Assembly: GCF_003173755.1 (NCBI RefSeq)
Contig: NZ_CP029553.1
Coordinates: 2,988,501-3,052,500, forward strand
DNA: 64,000 nucleotides
Reading direction: 5' to 3'
From: Methylobacterium terrae
GTDB taxonomy: Bacteria; Pseudomonadota; Alphaproteobacteria; Rhizobiales; Beijerinckiaceae
Below are positions 1 through 6,974 of the stretch, piece by piece; the stretch's first letter is position 1; each line of letters opens with the position of its first letter. The notes below the pieces were generated by a model. The model had not been told where the DNA came from and did not search any database. It worked only from the letters and a program-made list of their open reading frames with translations. Made by a program: the position numbers and the translations under genes.

Positions 1-2203
1 TGTCCCAGCCGAGCTTGCGGAACACCCCGTAGGTGAATTCCGGGTAGCCGTCGGTGAGGTCGGAGCCCTGCGAGAAGGAATCCTCGGCGAGCAGCGTCTG
101 CCCGTTGCGCTCGGTGCCGAACCGGGCCCGGAAGGTGCCGCCGCCCTCCTTCACGTGGAGCGCGGTGTTGTACAGGATGTGCGTGCCCGGGTGACGAATC
201 TCGGGCTTGCCCCAGCACGGCCACGGCAGGCCGTAATAGTCGCCGCCGACTTCCGGGTCGTCCTTCGGCGCCCGCAAGGTGACGAGATCGAACTTGTGCT
301 GGTTCTTCATGTGCGCCTTCAGGCGCTCGGGGCTCTGGCCGCAATAGCCGGTCGACCAGCCGCCGCGGTTGATCTCCCGCAGCAGGTCCTCGGCATCCGG
401 GATGCCGTCGACGACCTTGATGTTCTTGAACAGCGCGTCGGCGAAACCGAGCCTCTCGGCCATCCGGTAGATGACCTCGTAGTCGTTCTTCGACTCGAAG
501 GCCGGCTTCACGATCTGCTCGCCCCACTGGATCGAGCGGTTCGAGGCGGTGCGCGACCCGTCCATCTCGAGGGACGTGCAGATCGGCAGGAGGTAGGTGT
601 TGTCCCGGCGCGCGTCCATCGCCGCGAAGGTGGTCGGGTGCGGGTCGGCGACGACGAGCAGTTCCAGCTCCGCCATGCCCTTCACCGCCTCGGGCATCCG
701 GGTCACGGTGTTGCCGCCGTGGCCGAACACCATCATGGCCTTGAGCGGCGTGCGCTGGTCGACCTGGTCGGCCGGCAGGCTCACCGCGTCGAACCACCGG
801 GTCGAGGTGAGACCGGGGGTCTCCATGTTCTCCTTGCGCGAGCGGGCCTTGCGGCCGGCGCTGGCGGGGACCTCGTCGAAGCGCGACTGCAGCCAGTCGT
901 ACTCGACCTCCCAGACCCGGGCCCAGTGCTTCCAGCCGCCCTCGACGAGGCCGTAATAGAGCGGCAGCGTCGTGACATCGAGGCCGAGATCGGTGGCGCC
1001 CTGGACGTTGGTGTGACCGCGGAAGATGTTGGCGCCGGTGCCCGGCTTGCCGACGTTGCCGGTGGCGAGGCACAGGATGCAGAGCGCCCGCACGTTGGCG
1101 GTGCCGACGGTGTGCTGGGTCGCGCCCATGCACCAGATCAGGGTCGCGGGCTTCTCCTTGGCGAAGAGCTCGGCGACGCGCTTCAGCTGCTCGCCCGGCA
1201 CGCCCGAGACCCGCTCGACCTCGTCGGGCGTCCACTTGGCGACTTCCTTGCGGACGTCGTCCATCGCGTAGACGCGTTGCTCGATGAAGGCACGATCCTC
1301 CCAGCCGTTCTGGAAGATGTGCCAGAGGATGCCCCAGATCACCGGGATGTCGGTGCCCGAGCGGATCCGGACGTACTCCGTCGCGTGCGCGGCCGTCCGG
1401 GTGAAGCGCGGATCGATGACGATCATGTTGGCGCGGTTGATCTCCTTGCCCGACAGCACGTGCTGCATGGAGATCGGGTGCGCCTCGGCGGGGTTGCCGC
1501 CGAGGATGATCATCGTCTTGGCGTTGCGGATGTCGTTGTAGGAATTGGTCTGGGCGCCGTAGCCCCAGGTGTTGGCGACGCCCGCCACCGTGGTCGAGTG
1601 GCAGATGCGGGCCTGGTGGTCGACGTTGTTGGTGCCCCAGAACGCCCCGAGCTTGCGGAACAGGTACGAGGCCTCGTTGGTGAACTTGGCCGAGCCGAGC
1701 CAGTAGACCGAGTCCGCGCCGTTCTTGTTGCGGATCGCCTGGAGCTTGTCGGTGATCTCGGTGATCGCCTGGTCCCAGGAGACCCGCTGCCACTCGCCGT
1801 TGACGATCTTCATCGGGTAGCGCAGGCGGCGGTCGCTGTGGACGAGCTCGCGGATCGCCGCGCCCTTGGCGCAATGCGCCCCGCGGTTGATCGGGCTCGC
1901 CCAGGACGGCTCCTGGCCGACCCAGACGCCGTTCACGACCTCGGCCGTGACGGTGCAGCCGACCGAGCAGTGGGTGCAGATGTTCTTAGCGATCACGGCC
2001 TTTGCCGGATCGGCCGAGGAGCCGGCGGCCTGGGCCTGCCGCACCGCGCCGAGCCGCACCGTGCCGAGGGCCGCGAGGCCGCCGGCGGCGAGCCCCGATT
2101 TCCGCAGGAAGCCGCGGCGGTCGAGGGTGTGGGCGGTCAGGCCCGCGGCGAGGGCCTGGTGGCTGCCGCGGCCCGCAACGCCGCTCCTGCGCTTGGTCAG
2201 CAT
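1..2203 (-). CDS. fdhA: Formate dehydrogenase, large (molybdopterin) subunit, 3' end cut by window
   Basis: Oxidises formate to CO2 at a bis-MGD molybdenum or tungsten centre; 734 codons are visible, from ATG at 2203 to the left edge, of roughly 1000 expected. Residues ~35-60 hold a twin-arginine signal (RRGFLRKSG plus a hydrophobic run), so the folded enzyme is exported by Tat. A CxxCxxxC...C site for the N-terminal [4Fe-4S] cluster follows (ICTHCSVGC, later HCAKG). The active-site segment reads DHQARICHSTTV: Cys201 sits where E. coli FdnG has selenocysteine, so this is a Cys-type enzyme. The sequence follows FdnG/FdoG closely (for example LGGNPAEAHP and MGATQHTVGTANVRAL). It is the last gene visible in the operon from 6803; beta and gamma subunits would be expected beyond the edge (family knowledge). 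Confidence 0.95.
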   Translation of the reverse strand, partial: MLTKRRSGVAGRGSHQALAAGLTAHTLDRRGFLRKSGLAAGGLAALGTVRLGAVRQAQAAGSSADPAKAVIAKNICTHCSVGCTVTAEVVNGVWVGQEPSWASPINRGAHCAKGAAIRELVHSDRRLRYPMKIVNGEWQRVSWDQAITEITDKLQAIRNKNGADSVYWLGSAKFTNEASYLFRKLGAFWGTNNVDHQARICHSTTVAGVANTWGYGAQTNSYNDIRNAKTMIILGGNPAEAHPISMQHVLSGKEINRANMIVIDPRFTRTAAHATEYVRIRSGTDIPVIWGILWHIFQNGWEDRAFIEQRVYAMDDVRKEVAKWTPDEVERVSGVPGEQLKRVAELFAKEKPATLIWCMGATQHTVGTANVRALCILCLATGNVGKPGTGANIFRGHTNVQGATDLGLDVTTLPLYYGLVEGGWKHWARVWEVEYDWLQSRFDEVPASAGRKARSRKENMETPGLTSTRWFDAVSLPADQVDQRTPLKAMMVFGHGGNTVTRMPEAVKGMAELELLVVADPHPTTFAAMDARRDNTYLLPICTSLEMDGSRTASNRSIQWGEQIVKPAFESKNDYEVIYRMAERLGFADALFKNIKVVDGIPDAEDLLREINRGGWSTGYCGQSPERLKAHMKNQHKFDLVTLRAPKDDPEVGGDYYGLPWPCWGKPEIRHPGTHILYNTALHVKEGGGTFRARFGTERNGQTLLAEDSFSQGSDLTDGYPEFTYGVFRKLGWD

Positions 2204-2211
2204 CGCCGGTC

Positions 2212-2451
2212 TCACTTCTTCAGCGTCTCGTAGCCGTTGGTGCGGTAGAAGGCCTTGACGTGGTCGGTCTCGCGGTAGCGCGACCGGGTCTCGGCGTTGC
2301 CGGGGTCGTAGGCCTTCGCCTCGGTGGTGCCGAGCGGCACGGAGGCGACCGCGGCCGCCGCCGCGGCGGTGCCGCCGCCCAGCGCGCGAAAGAACTGCCG
2401 CCGTCCGAGCCCGGTGTCGTCGTCCTTCCGGGTATCGTCGTCTTGCCGCAT
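2212..2451 (-). CDS. Small Tat-signal protein of formate dehydrogenase operon
   Basis: 79 residues. A charged N-terminus is followed by GRRQFFRALGGG and an alanine-rich hydrophobic stretch, a clear twin-arginine signal. The mature part is only about 40 residues (ends YRTNGYETLKK) with no cofactor motif. It stops 8 bases before fdhA starts. Similar short Tat peptides commonly sit just before FDH large subunits in proteobacteria; their role is unknown, and a part in export or assembly of the complex is a guess. The ATG at 2451 was chosen because the downstream residues match a Tat n-region; the frame stays open further upstream but that part looks random. Confidence 0.8.
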   Translation of the reverse strand: MRQDDDTRKDDDTGLGRRQFFRALGGGTAAAAAAVASVPLGTTEAKAYDPGNAETRSRYRETDHVKAFYRTNGYETLKK

Positions 2452-2488
2452 GGCGGCTCTCCTCTTCGTGTCCGCGTCCCGGTTCAAC

Positions 2489-3127
2489 TCATGCATCCAT
2501 GGCAAAGGCTTCGGCCTCGATCGTCGTGAACACCTCGCCGAGCTCGCCGACCGCACGGTAGAACGGCGTCCCCGCTTGCGCCGCAACGTCGGTGAAGAAA
2601 CGCCCGACCCACGGCTTCAGGTGCCGCTCGAAGAAGCGATGGTCGCTTCCCGGCTCGGCCGGCAGGCGGCCCGAGGACAAGTTCGCCATGACCTCGAGCA
2701 GGGTGGCGGCATGGTCCTCCGGCTCGCTCGACGACGGATCGCGCTCGAGCCCGAGCTCGGCGAAGTCCTGGCGGACCCGTGCCAGCGGACGCTCGTTGAG
2801 GAAGCCGGTGAGGTAGTACGAGGCGTAGGGCATGATCAGCCCGCGCCCGACGCCGACGAACAGGGCGAAGTAGTCGCGCCCGACCGCGCGCGGGTCGGCC
2901 TCGCGGGCGGCCCGCCCGAGGGCGGCGTGGGCCTGCCCGAGCGGGGAGCCGTCACCGTCGAGCCCCTGCAGGACGGCCAGCAGGTCCGGCGCCGGGGCGC
3001 GGCCGAGCACGGCCGCCAGGAGGTCGTATTCCTGCGCGCGCAGAGCGTCGATCTCGTCGACCGGACCGGGCCCCTGGTTCACCGTCACCTCGCGCTGCGC
3101 GCTTCCGCCGTCGGGGCCTGCCGGCAC
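2489..3127 (-). CDS. TorD/DmsD-family chaperone for molybdoenzyme maturation
   Basis: 212 residues. Cytoplasmic chaperones of the TorD family bind the Tat signal and apoprotein of molybdoenzymes until the cofactor is in place. Family-type features include the N-terminal RAQEYDLLAAVLGRAP, the central YFALFVGVGRG with PYASYYLTGFLNERPLA, and the C-terminal DHRFFERHLKPWVGRFF. Start is GTG at 3127, supported by an AAGGAGGG ribosome site 7 bases upstream. The client is almost certainly the formate dehydrogenase encoded two genes downstream. It is separated from the DUF3306 gene by 88 bases, the only sizeable gap in the operon. Confidence 0.88.
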   Translation of the reverse strand: MPAGPDGGSAQREVTVNQGPGPVDEIDALRAQEYDLLAAVLGRAPAPDLLAVLQGLDGDGSPLGQAHAALGRAAREADPRAVGRDYFALFVGVGRGLIMPYASYYLTGFLNERPLARVRQDFAELGLERDPSSSEPEDHAATLLEVMANLSSGRLPAEPGSDHRFFERHLKPWVGRFFTDVAAQAGTPFYRAVGELGEVFTTIEAEAFAMDA

Positions 3128-3215
3128 TCACGCGCCCTCCTTCATTTGGAGGAGGCGCCCCGTTGGCGGCACCATAGCGGGGAATCCGTGGCGCACAATT
3201 CTACTTTCTAACGCT

Positions 3216-4052
3216 TCAAATCGGTAGCGCCCCGCCATGGCGTTGCAGGCGGGGAGGGGCCGGGGATGAGGGGCGATCCGATGCGAGGCGGGGCGTCGCC
3301 TCTGCCGCGGAGAATCCCGGGGCCTGGTCTGCCCCACCGACTTCCGCGAGCGGAGGACTGTTCGGCGAGACGGAAGGGTGCGGGATCCCTCCTCTCCCGG
3401 CGGGCGGGGAGAGGCTTTCGCCCCCCTCGTCGGGGGCGACAGGCGCGCGGGCGGAGCCGGAGCGAGGGCGAGGGCGAGGGGGTTCCGCCGGAGGAGCCTC
3501 ATCCGGAGATACCGCCTCACCCTCGCCCTGCGGGCTCGCCGCGCCCCCGACGTGAGGGACGCGGCCCTCTTCCCGCCCGCGGGGAGAGGGGGGACGCGCG
3601 CCATCTCCGGCCTCGTCGCTCCCGTCGGAGACGGCGGCCGGGTTCTCCTCCCCGCCCCCGAACACCTTCTCGACCATCGCCCGCACGTCCTCGGCGGAGA
3701 TCGCGCCGCCGGTGCCGGGCACGCCGCCGGGCGTGTTCCAGTCGTAGGCGTATTCGCGCGCCTCGCTGACGAAGTCGCGGATCGCCGGGTCGATCGACCA
3801 CATCCGGCGCAAGGCGGCGTTGCGCAGGGCCCGCGGCACGCCGACTCGCAGGAACGGGGTCAGGTCGGTCGCGGCGGTCAGAGCGTCGAGGGAGGGGAGC
3901 TGCGCCAGCTCCTCGGGACCCAGGGAGAGTTCGTCTTCCGCAGGCGCCGTCCCGGGCACGATCGGTGCCGCGGCCTCCGGCGCCGATTCCGGGGGCCGGC
4001 GCGCCTCGTCGCGCTTGCGCCGCGACCAGCGGGCGAGGAAGCCGTCGCTCAC
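3216..4052 (-). CDS. DUF3306 protein with repeat-derived C-terminal tail
   Basis: 278 residues from GTG at 4052, which overlaps the DUF3305 stop by 4 bases. Residues 1-150 are the conserved part: GFLARWSRRKR at the N-terminus, then LPSLDALTAATDLTPFL, LRRMWSIDPAIRDF and YAYDWNTPGG. Function is unknown; the family occurs with DUF3305 in formate dehydrogenase clusters, so a maturation role is inferred. From about residue 152 the protein is low-complexity, Pro/Gly/Arg-rich and encoded by a palindromic repeat (3386-3596). The native stop therefore appears to have been lost or displaced by insertion of the element. Whether the tail is made or removed cannot be told from the DNA. Confidence 0.85.
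   Translation of the reverse strand: MSDGFLARWSRRKRDEARRPPESAPEAAAPIVPGTAPAEDELSLGPEELAQLPSLDALTAATDLTPFLRVGVPRALRNAALRRMWSIDPAIRDFVSEAREYAYDWNTPGGVPGTGGAISAEDVRAMVEKVFGGGEENPAAVSDGSDEAGDGARPPSPRGREEGRVPHVGGAASPQGEGEAVSPDEAPPAEPPRPRPRSGSARAPVAPDEGGESLSPPAGRGGIPHPSVSPNSPPLAEVGGADQAPGFSAAEATPRLASDRPSSPAPPRLQRHGGALPI
3386..3596. repeat. Nested palindromic (REP/cruciform-type) element inside a coding region
   Basis: The two ends are imperfect inverted copies. The left end has CCTCTCCC...GGGAGAGG (3391-3414) then a CGTCGGGGGCG stretch. The right end has GCGCCCCCGACGTGAGGG then CCCTCTTCCC...GGGAGAGGG (3565-3590). Inner arms GAGGGCGAGGGCGAGG and CCTCACCCTCGCCCT also pair, giving a nested cruciform. 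Elements of this kind are usually intergenic in Methylobacterium and rhizobia (general knowledge). Here it lies in frame in the DUF3306 gene. The 3240-3290 stretch, also rich in GGGGAGGGGCCGGGGATGAGGGG, looks like further repeat material. Confidence 0.75.
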
Positions 4053-4558
4053 GGCTCCTCCGGCCGACGCCGCGCGCCGGCTCCCTGGCGTGCGAGAGCC
4101 TCCGGGTCGGCCCGGTCGCGCTTGCGCTTGTGGAAGACCCGCTCGACGTGGAACGCCCGGTAGAACGCCCCGACCTCGGCCTGGATCTCCGGCGGCATCG
4201 GCACCGCCTCGACGATCTCGCCGATGCCCTCGGCGAGCGATTCGCCCTCGTAGGGATCCGCCGTCACGGTGGCGACCGCGTAGGTGTCCGGGCCGGTCTC
4301 GCGGAGCGCCACCCAGAGCGAGGGCCGGGCCGCCGCGAGGTTGTCGCCGTAATGGGCCGTCTCGGCCGGGTGAAGCTCGACCTCGTAGGCGCCGGCATAG
4401 AAGGTCTCCTCGTCCTCCGTGGCCGAGAGGCGGGTCCAGGGCGCGGTTCCGGGAAGGCCCGGCAGCACCGCGACGGGAAGCCAGGCGTGGCTCGCCCACG
4501 GGCCCTTCAAGCGGCGCTTGGCGACTACGACGCCGACGGAGATCAGCTGCGTGCTCAT
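4049..4558 (-). CDS. DUF3305 protein
   Basis: 169 residues, small and mostly soluble. Recognisable family segments are VGVVVAKRRLKGPWASHAWLP near the N-terminus, ETFYAGAYEVELHPAETAHY in the middle and PSLWVALRETGPDTYAVATV. Function is unknown; it is found with DUF3306 next to formate dehydrogenase genes. ATG at 4558 shares one base with the stop of the preceding gene (TGATG), and its own stop overlaps the DUF3306 GTG by four bases, so translational coupling is likely across all three genes. The very basic C-terminus (KRKRDR, ARRRPEEP) is notable. Confidence 0.88.
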   Translation of the reverse strand: MSTQLISVGVVVAKRRLKGPWASHAWLPVAVLPGLPGTAPWTRLSATEDEETFYAGAYEVELHPAETAHYGDNLAAARPSLWVALRETGPDTYAVATVTADPYEGESLAEGIGEIVEAVPMPPEIQAEVGAFYRAFHVERVFHKRKRDRADPEALARQGAGARRRPEEP

Positions 4559-5565
4559 CAGGCCTCTCCCGTGACGACAACCGGCAGGCCCGCGATCAGG
4601 TTCTGCGGCTTCATCGTCACGAGCCGGTCCGGATTCATGGCGAGCAGCAGGTAGACCGGCTTGCCGCCGAGGCGCGGATCGGCCCGTGACGCATCCGCGA
4701 TCGTGAGGCGGAAAAGGGCCAGGACCCGCTCGCGGGTGGCCGCGTCCACCGCCTCGCCGCGCCACAGGGCGTTGCCGATCCGCGTTCCCTCGGCGTCGAG
4801 CCCGACGAACCAGCGCCAATCCTCGTCCTCGATCGCGGGAATCGGCGCGACGCTCGCCTCGACCGCCAGCAGGTGACGGACGAACGCCTCGATCGCCCGG
4901 GCCAGCCCCTCGCGGGATTTCGGGTCCGAGCCGAGGTTGAGCGCCATGCTGAAGGCGTCCGACCGGCTCCAGTAGGTCCAGGCATTGTCGGCCGTCAGCA
5001 CGTCGAGCTCGGAGACCGGCTCGCGCCCGAGCATCGCGACGAGGGGCGATGGCCGCCCGGCGCCCTCCGCCTCGTCGATCAGCTCGGCATCCGCCAGGAG
5101 CAGCGTCCCGTCGCCGAGCGAGGCGCGCTGCGGGCGGAAGAACAGCTCGGCGGCGCGCAAGGTGTAGGGATCGTCGCAACCGTCGAGCGCGTTGCGCAGG
5201 ATCAGGTGGACGAGCTGGTTGAGGAAGAGCGGCGGCGTCCCCGACGCCCCCCGGCGGACGAGGTCGAGATAGGCCGCCTCGACGGAGCGCGCGGCGAGCA
5301 GCCGGTCGCGGAAGGCGAGGATCATCTCCCAGTTCTCGCGGGCATCCGCGTCGGCCAGGGCCGCGATCTCCGCCGGCGTCACCGGGCGGCGGGGATCGGC
5401 GAGGAGCGCGGCGTGCAAGCCCCGCTCGGCGTCGCAGGCCTCGTCCGGCGGCAGCAGCTCGGGGCGGGCGAGATAGGCCAGCAGCAACTCGTCGGTGACG
5501 ACGAGCCCGCCGCCCGCGTCGCGCCGGGTGAGGTGGTGGCCGCTCGAGACCCAGAATTCAGGCAT
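4558..5565 (-). CDS. DUF6352 family protein
   Basis: 335 residues, no signal peptide or membrane segment. It begins PEFWVSSGHHLTRRDAGG and contains LLAYLARPELLPPDEACDAE, conserved segments I associate with DUF6352. No catalytic motif is recognisable; the protein looks mostly helical. It sits between DUF6505 and DUF3305 in the formate dehydrogenase operon, so a maturation or regulatory role for that enzyme is inferred from context only. The family name is recalled rather than searched; presence of the gene is secure from length, codon bias and coupling to its neighbours. Confidence 0.82.
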   Translation of the reverse strand: MPEFWVSSGHHLTRRDAGGGLVVTDELLLAYLARPELLPPDEACDAERGLHAALLADPRRPVTPAEIAALADADARENWEMILAFRDRLLAARSVEAAYLDLVRRGASGTPPLFLNQLVHLILRNALDGCDDPYTLRAAELFFRPQRASLGDGTLLLADAELIDEAEGAGRPSPLVAMLGREPVSELDVLTADNAWTYWSRSDAFSMALNLGSDPKSREGLARAIEAFVRHLLAVEASVAPIPAIEDEDWRWFVGLDAEGTRIGNALWRGEAVDAATRERVLALFRLTIADASRADPRLGGKPVYLLLAMNPDRLVTMKPQNLIAGLPVVVTGEA

Positions 5566-5574
5566 GGTGGGCTC

Positions 5575-6135
5575 TCAGGACGGGTTCCGGTTGAGCAGGC
5601 CGGCGAGGTCGACCCGCTCCTCGGGCTCCTCGTCGGTCTCGTAGAAGTCGAAGGCGCGGGCATAGGCGTGGCGCCGGTCGGTACCGGGCACGGCGCCCTC
5701 CCGCGGGCGCAAAGCCCGGAAGCGCTCGCGGATCTCGCCGTCCTCGACCGTCCGGTGCAGGGCCAGCACGGTGCCGACCGGCGGGCCGCACAGCGATTCG
5801 GCCACCGCGATCTCCTCGCGGGCGGCGGCGAGCGCGCTGTCGCGGTCCGGCGCGCCGAGGCGGGCCCGGACCTGCGCGGCCAGCCTCTCGATCGCGGCCT
5901 CGCGCTCGGGCTCGCTCGCCTCGCTCACCACCACCAGGGTCGAGAAGCCGAAGGACTCGATGCCGACGAAGCCGGCCCGGAACGCCGCCCGCTCCTTGCC
6001 CGCGAGGCTGGCCGGATCCGCGTCGAGGAACAGGAAGCTGCCGGTCACCGCCCATTCGCCGGGCGGCGCGGCACGGGGAAAGACCAGGGTGTCGGAGGGG
6101 TCGAGCCGCAGGGTGCGGGGGAGCTTGAGGCTCAC
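5575..6135 (-). CDS. DUF6505 family protein
   Basis: 186 residues from GTG at 6135, overlapping the upstream ligase-like gene by four bases. It begins SLKLPRTLRLDPSDTLVFPR and includes GEWAVTGSFLFLDADP, FRAGFVGIESFGFSTLVVV and a long central helix. A run ending YARAFDFYETDEEPEE is followed by a leucine-rich end. No known catalytic motif. Context (between the biotin/lipoate ligase-like gene and DUF6352) ties it to formate dehydrogenase biogenesis. The DUF assignment is from memory. Confidence 0.8.
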   Translation of the reverse strand: MSLKLPRTLRLDPSDTLVFPRAAPPGEWAVTGSFLFLDADPASLAGKERAAFRAGFVGIESFGFSTLVVVSEASEPEREAAIERLAAQVRARLGAPDRDSALAAAREEIAVAESLCGPPVGTVLALHRTVEDGEIRERFRALRPREGAVPGTDRRHAYARAFDFYETDEEPEERVDLAGLLNRNPS

Positions 6136-6803
6136 AGGCGCGGCCCTCCCCGGGCGGGGTCGAACCAGCCGGTCCCGTCGAGGCGCAAGGCGTCGGGATC
6201 GGCGTCGAGGTAGCCCCGCGCCCGGGCGATGGCGGCCGCCGGCCCGTCCTCGGCCCAGAGCGACAGGCCGCGCAGGAGGTGACGGGCGAAGCTCTCGATC
6301 AGCGCATCGGCGCCGGCCTCGAAGCCCTCCTCCTCGAGCGAGGTCGAGCCGGGGGTGTGGCCGGGATCGCCGGCCTCGCGCTTCGAGGCGATCAGCATCG
6401 CGGAGAAGACGAGCCAGTCCGGCACCGCGTCCTCGGCGCAAGGCCCGGGCCAGGCCAGGCGTCCGCCGCCGAGGCGGGCGCGGTCGAAGACCAGCGTGCC
6501 GCCAGCGTCGAGGGTCACCGGCTTGTCGGGAGGGCCATGGCTGCCGACCGCCTCGGCGAGCGCCGTGAGGCCGACGATCCCGACCCGGCGGGCGACCGCC
6601 AGCGGCTCCTCGGGCGCCAGCACCACCGCGACGTCGACCACCCCCGGGCGCGCGCCGACCACCAGGGTTCCGGCGGCCTCGGCCTCGGCGCGAGCGAGCG
6701 CGCAGGCCCGGTCATGCGCCGTCCCGGCCGAGGCGGAGAGGCGCAGCGGCCGGAAGGCCGGGGGCAGCATCAGGCTCTGTCGGTCGGCGGGAGTCATGGC
6801 CAT
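6132..6803 (-). CDS. Biotin/lipoate-protein ligase-like protein of the FDH cluster
   Basis: About 223 residues, first gene of the left operon. The fold-level pattern is that of the LplA/BirA catalytic family: LPPAFRPLRLSASAGTAHDRA at the N-terminus, EAEAAGTLVVGARPG, VVDVAVVLAPEEPL, and a central TLVFDRARLGGGRLAWPG. No biotin- or lipoyl-carrier protein is encoded nearby, and the substrate is unknown. Presence in formate dehydrogenase clusters suggests a divergent member working on the dehydrogenase or its cofactor (inference). Two ATGs, 6803 and 6797, are equally possible starts; neither has a strong ribosome site. Confidence 0.75.
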   Translation of the reverse strand: MAMTPADRQSLMLPPAFRPLRLSASAGTAHDRACALARAEAEAAGTLVVGARPGVVDVAVVLAPEEPLAVARRVGIVGLTALAEAVGSHGPPDKPVTLDAGGTLVFDRARLGGGRLAWPGPCAEDAVPDWLVFSAMLIASKREAGDPGHTPGSTSLEEEGFEAGADALIESFARHLLRGLSLWAEDGPAAAIARARGYLDADPDALRLDGTGWFDPARGGPRL

Positions 6804-6974
6804 GTCGGGGGCGATGTCGGGGGTGCCTGCGCGCACGTGTCGGGTCGTTCTTTTTAACGGCTCGTATATAGCGCTGGAGTGGTGAACAAGGGGCATGACG
6901 CCCCAGTGGGCGGTATGGGCGCGCGAGCGACGCTCAAGACCTCAAGGGGCACGAGGCCCTCGGAGACGCGCGTG

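Noticed and set aside
1595..1612. Selenocysteine codon in the FDH active site
   Set aside because: The codon at this position is TGC (Cys), not TGA, so no SECIS element is needed.
155..2233. 692-codon open frame on the + strand opposite the FDH large subunit
   Set aside because: A by-product of G+C-rich codon bias on the opposite strand; its sequence is Arg/Ala/Val-rich with no domain, while the minus-strand frame is a clear FDH.
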